Shown: positions 1-5,487 of the stretch, piece after piece
How positions within the stretch are numbered: position 1 is the stretch's first letter
How the letters are laid out: each line of letters starts with the position of its first letter
Origin: Chloroflexota bacterium
GTDB lineage: Bacteria > Chloroflexota > FW602-bin22 > JAMCYS01
Length of the DNA: 11,716 bases
Assembly: GCA_021847625.1 (NCBI GenBank)
Contig: JAJZQK010000044.1
Span: 1 to 11,716, forward strand
Direction of reading: 5' to 3'
Made by a program: the position numbers and the translations under genes
The notes under the pieces: model-generated
What the model saw: the letters and a program-made list of their open reading frames with translations, nothing else
Database searches by the model: none
Told to the model about the DNA's origin: nothing

Positions 1-507
1 CGGCGCTGGGAGGAGCCCGCGGGGGAAAAGACCTGGTACGGGCAAGTCGTGCAGCGTTCGGGGGGCGAAGGTTTGCAGAAAGTCTTCGCCGTGGCGGCCG
101 ATTATCGCGACGCGGATTTCGTGCGTGCCTTTCTTACTAGAGAACTGGTGGAGGAGCTCGACCTATACGTCTATGCCTTCGAGGGCGACGCACAGCGCAA
201 GAATGGGCACTGGGTAGTCGCCGAGGCCGACTGGGAGGAGGTACGGGCGGCGCTCGTTGACGAGCTCACCGGGCTGACCATCCCCGCGATCTTGGTGCTG
301 GACGGGGACTACCACAGGCAGGGCGAGCTCTACCTGGCACACGACGTCGATAGCGACTGCCGCACACTCGACCTGGATTACGCCCGGCGCACGCTCGTCC
401 ACGTCCACCGCCTATGGGGACGGCCGGTCTATCTGGAAACGAGGGTGGACAACAAGCCCACGGTGCTCAAGTACGACGGCAGCTCGGCCTCGCAGATCGT
501 TGCCTGA
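1..507 (+). CDS. spoVR: SpoVR family protein, C-terminal part (5' end outside window)
   Basis: The frame is open from the first base of the window and ends with TGA at 505-507, so only the last 168 residues are present. Full SpoVR-family proteins are roughly 450-510 aa. The fragment carries typical SpoVR C-terminal blocks: FLTRELVEELDLYVY (about residues 45-59), LTIPAILVLDGDYHRQGELYL (about residues 90-110), and a DLDYARRTLVHVHRLWGRPVYLET-type block near the end (about residues 124-147). A GTG at 49 is an internal codon and not the start, because the family match continues upstream of it. SpoVR was named for Bacillus spore cortex formation but is widespread in non-sporulating bacteria, often next to a PrkA-type kinase and a YeaH/DUF444 protein. 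Its biochemical role is unclear. Any such neighbours would lie to the left of the window. Family assignment is confident; function is not. Confidence 0.88.
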   Translation, partial: RRWEEPAGEKTWYGQVVQRSGGEGLQKVFAVAADYRDADFVRAFLTRELVEELDLYVYAFEGDAQRKNGHWVVAEADWEEVRAALVDELTGLTIPAILVLDGDYHRQGELYLAHDVDSDCRTLDLDYARRTLVHVHRLWGRPVYLETRVDNKPTVLKYDGSSASQIVA

Positions 508-699
508 GCCTTTCGCGCGGCGGACCAGGGCGCAGGACGAGGCTGGGGATGACGAGGGATAAGAGGAGCGTGCTTGGCTTCGGCTGAGCGATGAGGGGCG
601 CCTGATCGCGGGCATCCCTGTGTGTTTGGACACGAGAGCGAGCGGCAGGCGGGGACGAGCTAGTCGCCCCAACTGGCCGCAGGCCGAGGAGGAAACACA

Positions 700-993
700 A
701 TGGCGGGCTACATCATCCTAGTCAACTTGACGTCCGAGGGAATCACCAGCGTCAAGGAAGCGCCTGAGCGGATCAGACAGGGCAAGGCGGCGGCCGAGAA
801 GATGGGTATTAGGACCGTGGGGGTCTGGGCAACACTGGGGCAATACGATCTGATGGTCGTTGCCGACGCGCCGGATGACAAGTCGGTGGCTGCGTTCGCG
901 TTGTCCATGGCAAGTGCGGCAAAAGCCACTACCCAGACGATGCGGGCCTTCAGCGAAGACGAGCTGGCGCAGATAGTGAGCGCGCTACCCTAG
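700..993 (+). CDS. GYD domain-containing protein
   Basis: This is a 97-aa cytoplasmic protein with no signal peptide or membrane segment. It matches small GYD-domain proteins, named for a conserved Gly-x-Tyr-Asp motif, seen here as GQYD at residues 47-50 and followed by the strand LMVVADAPDD. The predicted alternation of beta strand (YIILVNLT), helix (VKEAPERIRQGKAAAEKMG) and strand is the ferredoxin-like, dimeric alpha/beta-barrel style fold expected of the family. Length is typical. The ATG at 700 follows a strong AGGAGG at about 688-693, which fixes the start. The gene is 192 bp downstream of spoVR on the same strand. I see no clear terminator between them, but the gap is long enough for an independent transcript. 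GYD proteins have no established activity. Identity is good; function is unknown. Confidence 0.85.
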   Translation: MAGYIILVNLTSEGITSVKEAPERIRQGKAAAEKMGIRTVGVWATLGQYDLMVVADAPDDKSVAAFALSMASAAKATTQTMRAFSEDELAQIVSALP

Positions 994-1046
994 GAGCTGA
1001 GCAGTAGTCGCCTCAGGTCCGCGATCGCGCTCGCGTCGCTGGGTGT

Positions 1047-1156
1047 GCTCAGGCGTTCTCCGAGCCCCCTAGGGGACGTGTGCGCCCTGACATGTCGAAT
1101 ATATCTACGTCAACGTGGCCCGAGAACGCCCTCACCGTAGCCACAGACGCCTGAGC
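1047..1156. repeat. Inverted repeat between convergent genes
   Basis: A 10-bp arm GCTCAGGCGT (1047-1056) is exactly complemented by ACGCCTGAGC (1147-1156). An overlapping, competing 9-bp pair is GGCGTTCTC (1052-1060) with GAGAACGCC (1122-1130). Inside lies the palindrome CCCCTAGGGG (1066-1075). The region separates the rightward GYD gene from the leftward membrane-protein gene, so a bidirectional terminator or a decayed palindromic element are both possible. There is no T-run, and the arms are short for their separation, so the assignment is weak. Confidence 0.3.
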
Positions 1157-1193
1157 CTAGTGGGCGAAGGTGGCCCGAGCTGATTGGGTTCCA

Positions 1194-1490
1194 TCAGGCT
1201 TGTGGCGCCATCCGAGGCACCTCGACGGGGCGACGCGCCTGCTCGATCGCCCAGTCTACGATCACCCCTACGATGGAGCCGATGAGCACCGTTACGAGGT
1301 GAAGCCCGCCGAACTTCGGGTCAAACAGCATCATTGGTGCGATAAGCGCTTCGGCGGCCCAGATGCCGACGAAGGGGTAGGCCGCTACCCGCCAGACTTT
1401 GTTCGGCACTGTCCTAGGCAACAGGCCGTACCAGAGCACGCCTAAGCCATAAGACAGGCCTAAGAGCAGGAGAAGCGTTCCGAGGTCCAT
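1194..1490 (-). CDS. Small three-helix integral membrane protein, unknown function
   Basis: This is a 98-aa hydrophobic protein on the minus strand. Three probable membrane helices are visible: about residues 4-24 (GTLLLLLGLSYGLGVLWYGL), 35-57 (VAAYPFVGIWAAEALIAPMM) and 64-86 (LHLVTVLIGSIVGVIVDWAI). A short Arg/Pro-containing tail follows. Loop charges are RTVPNKVWR between helices 1 and 2, and DPK between helices 2 and 3. I chose the ATG at 1490 because AAGGAGGG sits four bases upstream. A GTG seven codons earlier (1511) would place that Shine-Dalgarno sequence inside the coding region. I do not recognise the family. The gene is monocistronic in this window, and a plausible promoter lies at 1533-1560. 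An overlapping opposite-strand frame here has no family likeness. The gene is probably real; its function is unknown. Confidence 0.7.
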   Translation of the reverse strand: MDLGTLLLLLGLSYGLGVLWYGLLPRTVPNKVWRVAAYPFVGIWAAEALIAPMMLFDPKFGGLHLVTVLIGSIVGVIVDWAIEQARRPVEVPRMAPQA

Positions 1491-1495
1491 AACAC

Positions 1496-1501
1496 CCTCC
1501 T
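1496..1501 (-). promoter_or_regulatory. Shine-Dalgarno site deciding the start of the membrane-protein gene
   Basis: The plus strand reads CCTCCT, which is AGGAGG on the minus strand, a few bases upstream of the ATG at 1490. It selects that ATG over the upstream GTG at 1511. Confidence 0.7.
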
Positions 1502-1532
1502 TGAGTGACACGGACCACCTTCGTCCAACCTA

Positions 1533-1560
1533 ATAATACACACTCTTCTGACTTCTGCAA
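1533..1560 (-). promoter_or_regulatory. Candidate sigma70-type promoter for the small membrane-protein gene
   Basis: On the minus strand, TTGCAG (1560-1555) is followed after 16 bases by TATTAT (1538-1533). The -10 matches the consensus at 5 of 6 positions and the -35 at 3 of 6. It lies about 45 bp upstream of the ATG at 1490, and this AT-rich patch stands out in a GC-rich region. A 7-bp inverted repeat (GCAAGCT 1557-1563, AGCTTGC 1590-1596) overlaps the -35 and could be an operator. Confidence 0.45.
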
Positions 1561-1744
1561 GCTAGGGCCGGCTGTGCCGGTTAGACGGCAGCTTGCTCCG
1601 CAGATGCCAAGTTTCCGTTACTACCACACAAGGCGGGTTGGACGGGAATGAGAAGGCGTTGGCACGACCTGGAACCTTTACCCCGAGAGCGGCCGCTCCG
1701 CAGTTTGTTGGCTAGCGTTGATTCCATCTGAAAACCGGTTACGC

Positions 1745-1952
1745 GATCGATCTGACATCCGTGCATAAGTGGCAGGTATGGCGGTAGGGGCGGGGCTCCG
1801 TACCCGCCCGCCCGTCTAATCCCCACGCCGAGCTGGCAACTACGCCGCTACGGCGGCCGCGGCCGCCCCCTTCGCTACGCTTCGGGGACATGGCTGGCGG
1901 GCGGGCAGAGACGCCCGCCCCTACGGGATTATGCACGGATGTCAGATCGATC
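1745..1952. mobile_element. MITE-like palindromic element with perfect 24-bp terminal inverted repeats
   Basis: Positions 1745-1768 (beginning GATCGATCTGACATCC) are the exact reverse complement of 1929-1952, a perfect 24-bp inverted repeat enclosing 160 bp. Nested inside are a second pair, GTAGGGGCGGG (1784-1794) with CCCGCCCCTAC (1914-1924), and a third, CCCGCCCGCC (1803-1812) with GGCGGGCGGG (1896-1905). The core also holds GCGGCCGCGGCCGC-like sequence and CCCC-TTCGCTACGCTTC-GGGG (1867-1887). No coding sequence is present and I found no clear target-site duplication. GTAGGGGCGGG-type palindromes are common dispersed repeats in some environmental bacteria, including Chloroflexi (general knowledge). 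A non-autonomous transposable element is the best reading; a large structural or regulatory palindrome is the alternative. Confidence 0.65.
1784..1924. repeat. Nested GTAGGGGCGGG palindromic core
   Basis: This is the inner repeat of the MITE-like element. The 11-bp arms at 1784-1794 and 1914-1924 are perfect. Their pairing register is shifted by 11 bases relative to the outer 24-bp arms, so inner and outer arms are separate stems joined by unequal linkers. The core may be a dispersed repeat that inserted into, or was captured by, the outer element. Confidence 0.55.
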
Positions 1953-1954
1953 TA

Positions 1955-1983
1955 TTGACATGGCGGACCGGCTGCACTACTAT
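1955..1983 (+). promoter_or_regulatory. Sigma70-type promoter, likely for the rr-gaf-hdr-flx operon
   Basis: TTGACA (1955-1960, a perfect -35) is followed after exactly 17 bases by TACTAT (1978-1983, 4 of 6 including T1, A2 and the final T). Transcription would start near 1990. The next plus-strand gene is at 2463, giving a leader of about 470 nt. The -35 begins two bases beyond the right end of the inverted-repeat element, so the element's insertion or its end sequence may affect this promoter. It was found by eye; no start-site data are available. Confidence 0.55.
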
Positions 1984-2110
1984 GAGTGAGGGTAGATCAG
2001 ATCACGCGCCGCGACTCAGGGCTAAGCATTGATGGCCGTTGGGGGCCTGGCCCGGCGGCGGGGTGGCGAGGTTCCCGGGCGCACGGATAGTGCCCATGCG
2101 TTGCTCTGTG

Positions 2111-2139
2111 GAGCCGACCATCGGTGTGATGGTCGGCTC
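2111..2139 (+). terminator. Strong hairpin in the presumed leader; terminator or attenuator candidate
   Basis: GAGCCGACCATC (2111-2122) and GATGGTCGGCTC (2128-2139) are perfect 12-bp arms around a 5-base loop. TTGCGTT follows, a weak U-rich tail. It lies downstream of the promoter at 1955-1983 and about 320 bp before the first operon gene. It could end a short transcript of about 150 nt, act as a premature terminator for the operon, or be a structural leader element. The minus strand has no T-run after it. Confidence 0.4.
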
Positions 2140-2231
2140 TTGCGTTAACCGGATCTTCGAGTTCGTAGTGCTTCGGCAGGGGTTCTCCCTTGCGATGGAA
2201 CCGTCTCCACTGAACGCCGCTCGGTTGGCCC

Positions 2232-2244
2232 ATCCACTGTGGAT
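2232..2244. repeat. 13-bp odd palindrome ATCCAC-T-GTGGAT
   Basis: These are perfect 6-bp arms around a single central base in the leader region. The size suits a dimeric repressor site, but a chance palindrome cannot be excluded. Confidence 0.2.
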
Positions 2245-2374
2245 TGCCGAATCGTTTGATCACGAGCCCTTGGCTGCCACGGGCGTCAATGGAGGGTCCG
2301 CACGTTTGATGTCCTCCTGTTCGCCGCCAAGGTGACCGGTTGCTTTTCGCTGGCCTGGGAAGCAGCCGGCGTCG

Positions 2375-2438
2375 TCCCGGCAGTGCGCTGCCGGAGGACA
2401 GTGCCAACAAGGGGACGGGCTGCAATCGCTCCAATTGC
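2375..2438 (+). promoter_or_regulatory. Two consecutive hairpins just upstream of the first operon gene
   Basis: The first stem pairs CCGGCAG (2378-2384) with CTGCCGG (2389-2395) around TGCG, and flanking GTCC/GGAC bases can extend it. The second pairs GCAAT (2422-2426) with ATTGC (2434-2438). The second ends about nine bases before the GGAAGG ribosome site (2448-2453) of the response-regulator gene. They may tune translation or belong to a larger leader structure. I could not match them to a known riboswitch class. Confidence 0.3.
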
Positions 2439-2462
2439 GGGTGATCCGGAAGGGAACATTCC

Positions 2463-2867
2463 ATGGCCGCCGCTAAGGTGCTTCTGATTGACGACGACGA
2501 GGATTTCGTGCGCATCAACCGGGCTTACCTCGAGCAGGCTGGTTTCCATGTCCTTGATGCCTTCAGCGGCGAGGAGGGGCTGGCCGTCGCCAAAGACGAG
2601 CATCCCGACCTCGTCATTCTCGACTACATGATGGCTTGGCAAACGGAGGGCTCGTTGGTGGCACTGGCGATGCGCGAGGACGCGCAACTACATAACACTC
2701 CAATCATTCTCCTCACCTCAGTGCGCTCGCAGCACCCCTGGTGGGGGATCGAGAAAAGCGACAAGTACCTTCCCGTCGACGTGATCCTCGACAAGCCGGT
2801 TCGCCCGGACCGACTGATTTCGGCGATCAAGACACTGCTGAGCCAGAAGCAGCCCTCTGCCGGATAG
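2463..2867 (+). CDS. Stand-alone response regulator (receiver domain only)
   Basis: This 134-aa protein is a single CheY-like receiver domain with no output domain. The conserved residues are all present: the acidic pocket D10-D11-D12 (LLIDDDEDF), phospho-acceptor D54 (VILDYMM), the switch threonine T85 (IILLTS) and lysine K111 followed by P112 (LDKPV). An insertion rich in aromatic and charged residues (QHPWWGIEKSDKYLP, about residues 90-104) lies between the T85 and K111 strands. The ATG at 2463 has GGAAGG (2448-2453) upstream. It is the first gene of the Hdr/Flx operon and the GAF gene starts 15 bp after it. Expected action is protein-protein signalling in the cytoplasm after phosphorylation, as for CheY or Spo0F. 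No histidine kinase is in the window, so its partner is unknown. Confidence 0.9.
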   Translation: MAAAKVLLIDDDEDFVRINRAYLEQAGFHVLDAFSGEEGLAVAKDEHPDLVILDYMMAWQTEGSLVALAMREDAQLHNTPIILLTSVRSQHPWWGIEKSDKYLPVDVILDKPVRPDRLISAIKTLLSQKQPSAG

Positions 2868-2882
2868 CAGGAGGTTACCTCC

Positions 2883-3950
2883 ATGTCTGAGTCTCGGTCC
2901 GCACGCCCCTTCTTCGTGGAGCACAGTCCTACGGAGTTTCGCACGGAGCAACTCCGACGTACGGTGAACGACCTAGCTGACCTGGGTCTTGCCGCTAGCA
3001 ACGGCGTCGCCTGCCTTATCTGCGGCGTGGAGGACGGCGGGGACCAGTTGAAGCTACTGGCAGCTCGGGGTTCTGGAGACGTCAAGGAGTGCTCCTGCGC
3101 GCGGCCCAGCGACCTGGGTGTAGCTGCCGCGCTCAACGGAGAGTGGAGCGTCTGGTCGCGGGTGTCGGGCGCATCCTCCCCACCTTGCCAGATGGTCGTT
3201 GGCGTAGAGGCCGTGTCCCGCTTGGTCTTGCCGCTCGGCACACAAGAGGGATCGCAGGGCGTCATGCAACTCTTCCGGGCCCACCCAGAGCAGTTCTCCA
3301 GCGAGGACGCGGAGCGGCTTGTCAAGCAAGCCAGCGTGGCCGCCATCGCTCTGCGGAACGCTCGCCTCTACGACCGGGCCCAGGTGCTGTTCTACCTGGC
3401 GCAGACGGTGTCCAGCACCCTCGACATGGGCCAAATCGGCAACCTGATTGCCGAGAAGGTGGCCAAGGCGATTGGCGCCAAGGGGTGCACGGTTCGTAGC
3501 CTAGAGCGCCTTTCCGGGCAGCTTCAGCTGGTAGGAGCCTACGGCCTGAGCCACCAGTATCTGTTCGACAAGGGGCCAGTCATTGCCAGCGCCAGTATCC
3601 ATGACGCTCTAGATGGCAAGCCCACGGCGATCCACGACGTCAGCCGAGACGAGCGCGTGCAATACCCGGCGGCAGCCCTACAGGAGGGCATCGCCGCCAT
3701 TGCCAGTATCCCGATGGTCGTCAAAGGAGTGGTCACGGGCGTGCTGCGCGTCTATGTGGCGAAGCCACACGAATTCCCGCCCGACGAAATGGCTTTCCTC
3801 TGCGCCGCCGGGGAGGTGGCTGCAGCAGCGGTCGAGAACGCCCGCCTGTACGATGGCATCAGAAGCGACTTCGACACCTTGATGGACGAAATCATCTTTA
3901 TGCGGAGGGCCGCGCAGGCCGTGAGCCATCGCGAGCGGAGCCACGCCTAG
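2883..3950 (+). CDS. Tandem GAF-domain protein, putative redox or ligand sensor
   Basis: This is a 355-aa soluble protein with two GAF-type domains, about residues 27-163 and 168-323. Each ends in the same helix motif (ALRNARLYD and AVENARLYD). No histidine-kinase, GGDEF or helix-turn-helix module follows; the short tail (about 324-355) is basic. The first GAF domain contains C44-x-x-C47, C70-x-C72 and C102, an unusual cluster that could bind a metal or an iron-sulfur centre, or act as a thiol switch (inference). The second has a cysteine at the start of its conserved block (KGCTVRSL). A strong AGGAGG (2869-2874) precedes the ATG at 2883. Position between a receiver protein and HdrCB suggests it senses redox state or a ligand and works with the response regulator, either as a regulator of the operon or of the complex. 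Domain identity is good; role is inferred. Confidence 0.8.
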   Translation: MSESRSARPFFVEHSPTEFRTEQLRRTVNDLADLGLAASNGVACLICGVEDGGDQLKLLAARGSGDVKECSCARPSDLGVAAALNGEWSVWSRVSGASSPPCQMVVGVEAVSRLVLPLGTQEGSQGVMQLFRAHPEQFSSEDAERLVKQASVAAIALRNARLYDRAQVLFYLAQTVSSTLDMGQIGNLIAEKVAKAIGAKGCTVRSLERLSGQLQLVGAYGLSHQYLFDKGPVIASASIHDALDGKPTAIHDVSRDERVQYPAAALQEGIAAIASIPMVVKGVVTGVLRVYVAKPHEFPPDEMAFLCAAGEVAAAAVENARLYDGIRSDFDTLMDEIIFMRRAAQAVSHRERSHA

Positions 3951-3960
3951 GAGCCCGACG

Positions 3961-5463
3961 TTGAAGCCGAGAGAGACCGTGGCCCCCAGCGCAATGAGCC
4001 CATTCCTGGCACGTGTGGCCGAGCACAGCGGCCAGGCGGTGATGAGCTGCTATCAGTGCGGCAACTGCACGGCCGGCTGCCCGATGGCGCACACGGTCGG
4101 GCTGGGGCCGCGCCAGGTTATACGGGCAGTGCAGCTGGGGCTGCGGGAGGCAGCGCTCGGCAACGAGCTGATCTGGCTGTGCCTGGGTTGCCAGACCTGC
4201 ACGGTGCGCTGCCCTCGTGAGATCGACGTGGCCGCGGTCATGGAGACACTGCGCCTGCTGGCGATTGGGGAAGGAATGAAGCCGGCGATCAGGGATGTGG
4301 CGATTCTCCATCGCCTGCTGCTGGAGAGCGTCAAGCGTACCGGACGCGTCTATGAGCTGGGGGTGGGGGGGCTCTACAACCTGCTCGGCGGCCGGCCGCT
4401 GACGAACGCGGACCTACTGCCACGACTCCTCGCCAAGGGCAAGCTCGGGTTGTTCCCCGCGCGCGACAAAGGTGCCCGGAAGGTCAACGCCGTTTATGAG
4501 CGGGTAGCCCAGATCGAGGCCAGACCGGTGACAGAACCGATCGGAGGCAAGGCGGCAAGCAGACCTGGCCCGCGCGCGCCAGCGCCCATCACGAGAGACG
4601 CCGCCGTCCGCAGCTATGCCTACTACCCCGGCTGTTCCCTTGGTGCCTCGGCGCGCGAGTACGACGTCTCCACCCGCCTGGTCTTCGCTCGCCTGGGGGT
4701 CGAGCTGCGGGAGTTGGAGGGCTGGAACTGCTGCGGGGCCTCGTCGGCGCACACGACCAGCAAGTTGCTCGGCCATGCCCTGCCGGCGCGCAATCTGCAG
4801 CTGGCCGAGGAGATGGGGCTTCCCCTCACCACACCTTGCCCGGCGTGCTTCTCCCGTCTGCAGTCCACACGTCACGCTCTGCGGAACAGTCAGTTGAGCG
4901 GCCAGGTGAGCGAGGCCTTGGGCAGGGAATTCCGCAACCAGGTACCGGTGGTGCCGATTCTGGGTGCCATCCGCGCCGAGGAGGTGGCGGCGGCGGTGCG
5001 ACGCCCCCTGGCCGGGCTTAAGGTGGCGTGTTACTACGGCTGCCTCTTTGTGCGCCCGCGAGAGGTGGCCCAGTTCGATGATGAGGAGAACCCACAGACG
5101 ATGGATTGGCTGCTGGCCGCGGCCGGCGCCGAAACGATTGACTGGGCCTTCAAGACGGAGTGCTGCGGAGCCTCGCTAAGGGTGCCCCGACCGGCCCTTG
5201 CGGCGCAATTGACGGGAAGGGTACTGGCGGCTGCCAGGAGGTTGGGCGCCGACTGTGTTGCCGTGGCCTGCCCGATGTGCCAGGCAAACCTCGACCAGCG
5301 CCAAGAGGGAATGGCCGAGGCCCTGAGCGAACGAGGGGCTATGCCGGTGCTTTATTTCACGCAGCTGCTCGCCCTGGCCCTCGGTCTACCGCCCGCGGAG
5401 CTGATGTTCGAAAAGAACCTCACCGATCCGCTGCCGATGCTACGGGCCAAGGGGTTCGCCTAA
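3961..5463 (+). CDS. HdrC-HdrB fusion, heterodisulfide reductase-like catalytic subunit
   Basis: This 500-aa protein joins an HdrC-like module to an HdrB-like module. Residues 25-145 carry two [4Fe-4S] motifs, C30/C33/C36/C40 and C74/C77/C80/C84. A Pro/Arg/Ala-rich linker (about 175-217) follows. Two CCG domains then bind the noncubane clusters: C225-X31-C257C258-X34-C293xxC296 and C361-X39-C401C402-X34-C437xxC440. All cluster ligands are present, so the active site should be functional. In methanogens HdrBC reduces CoM-S-S-CoB. In bacteria, related enzymes are thought to use DsrC-type or other thiol/disulfide partners. The same domain order occurs in the membrane-linked HdrD, but here the partner is the soluble HdrA, 24 bp downstream. 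The start is TTG at 3961 with GGAG (3950-3953) correctly spaced; an internal ATG at 3994 lacks a ribosome site. Confidence 0.9.
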   Translation: MKPRETVAPSAMSPFLARVAEHSGQAVMSCYQCGNCTAGCPMAHTVGLGPRQVIRAVQLGLREAALGNELIWLCLGCQTCTVRCPREIDVAAVMETLRLLAIGEGMKPAIRDVAILHRLLLESVKRTGRVYELGVGGLYNLLGGRPLTNADLLPRLLAKGKLGLFPARDKGARKVNAVYERVAQIEARPVTEPIGGKAASRPGPRAPAPITRDAAVRSYAYYPGCSLGASAREYDVSTRLVFARLGVELRELEGWNCCGASSAHTTSKLLGHALPARNLQLAEEMGLPLTTPCPACFSRLQSTRHALRNSQLSGQVSEALGREFRNQVPVVPILGAIRAEEVAAAVRRPLAGLKVACYYGCLFVRPREVAQFDDEENPQTMDWLLAAAGAETIDWAFKTECCGASLRVPRPALAAQLTGRVLAAARRLGADCVAVACPMCQANLDQRQEGMAEALSERGAMPVLYFTQLLALALGLPPAELMFEKNLTDPLPMLRAKGFA

Positions 5464-5487
5464 TTGTAGCTGGGGCGTGAGGAGAAG

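Larger units (their letters stand above)
1491..2462. other. Long intergenic region without a supported gene
   Basis: These 972 bases separate the divergently transcribed membrane-protein gene and the Hdr/Flx operon. Frames here (such as one from 2039 to 2335) have no recognisable family. The region holds a leftward promoter (1533-1560), a 208-bp inverted-repeat element (1745-1952), a rightward promoter (1955-1983) and a hairpin-rich presumed leader (about 1990-2462). In 1597-1744 I see nothing I can name. Confidence 0.6.

Noticed and set aside
49..51. GTG as the start of the SpoVR-like gene
   Set aside because: The family match and the open frame continue to the window's left edge, so this is an internal valine codon.
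1170..1445. Plus-strand open frame of 91 codons
   Set aside because: It lies opposite the small membrane-protein gene, which has a strong ribosome site and clear hydrophobic segments. The frame's product has no family likeness.
2039..2335. Plus-strand open frame of 98 codons in the leader
   Set aside because: It spans the perfect hairpin at 2111-2139, lacks a ribosome site and shows no recognisable motif. It is better read as leader RNA.
2150..2462. Known riboswitch (cobalamin or molybdenum-cofactor type)
   Set aside because: I looked for their conserved core sequences and did not find them. Only generic hairpins are visible.
2624..3346. Minus-strand open frame of 240 codons
   Set aside because: It is antisense to the response regulator and the GAF protein and shows low-complexity Ser/Arg composition with no motif.
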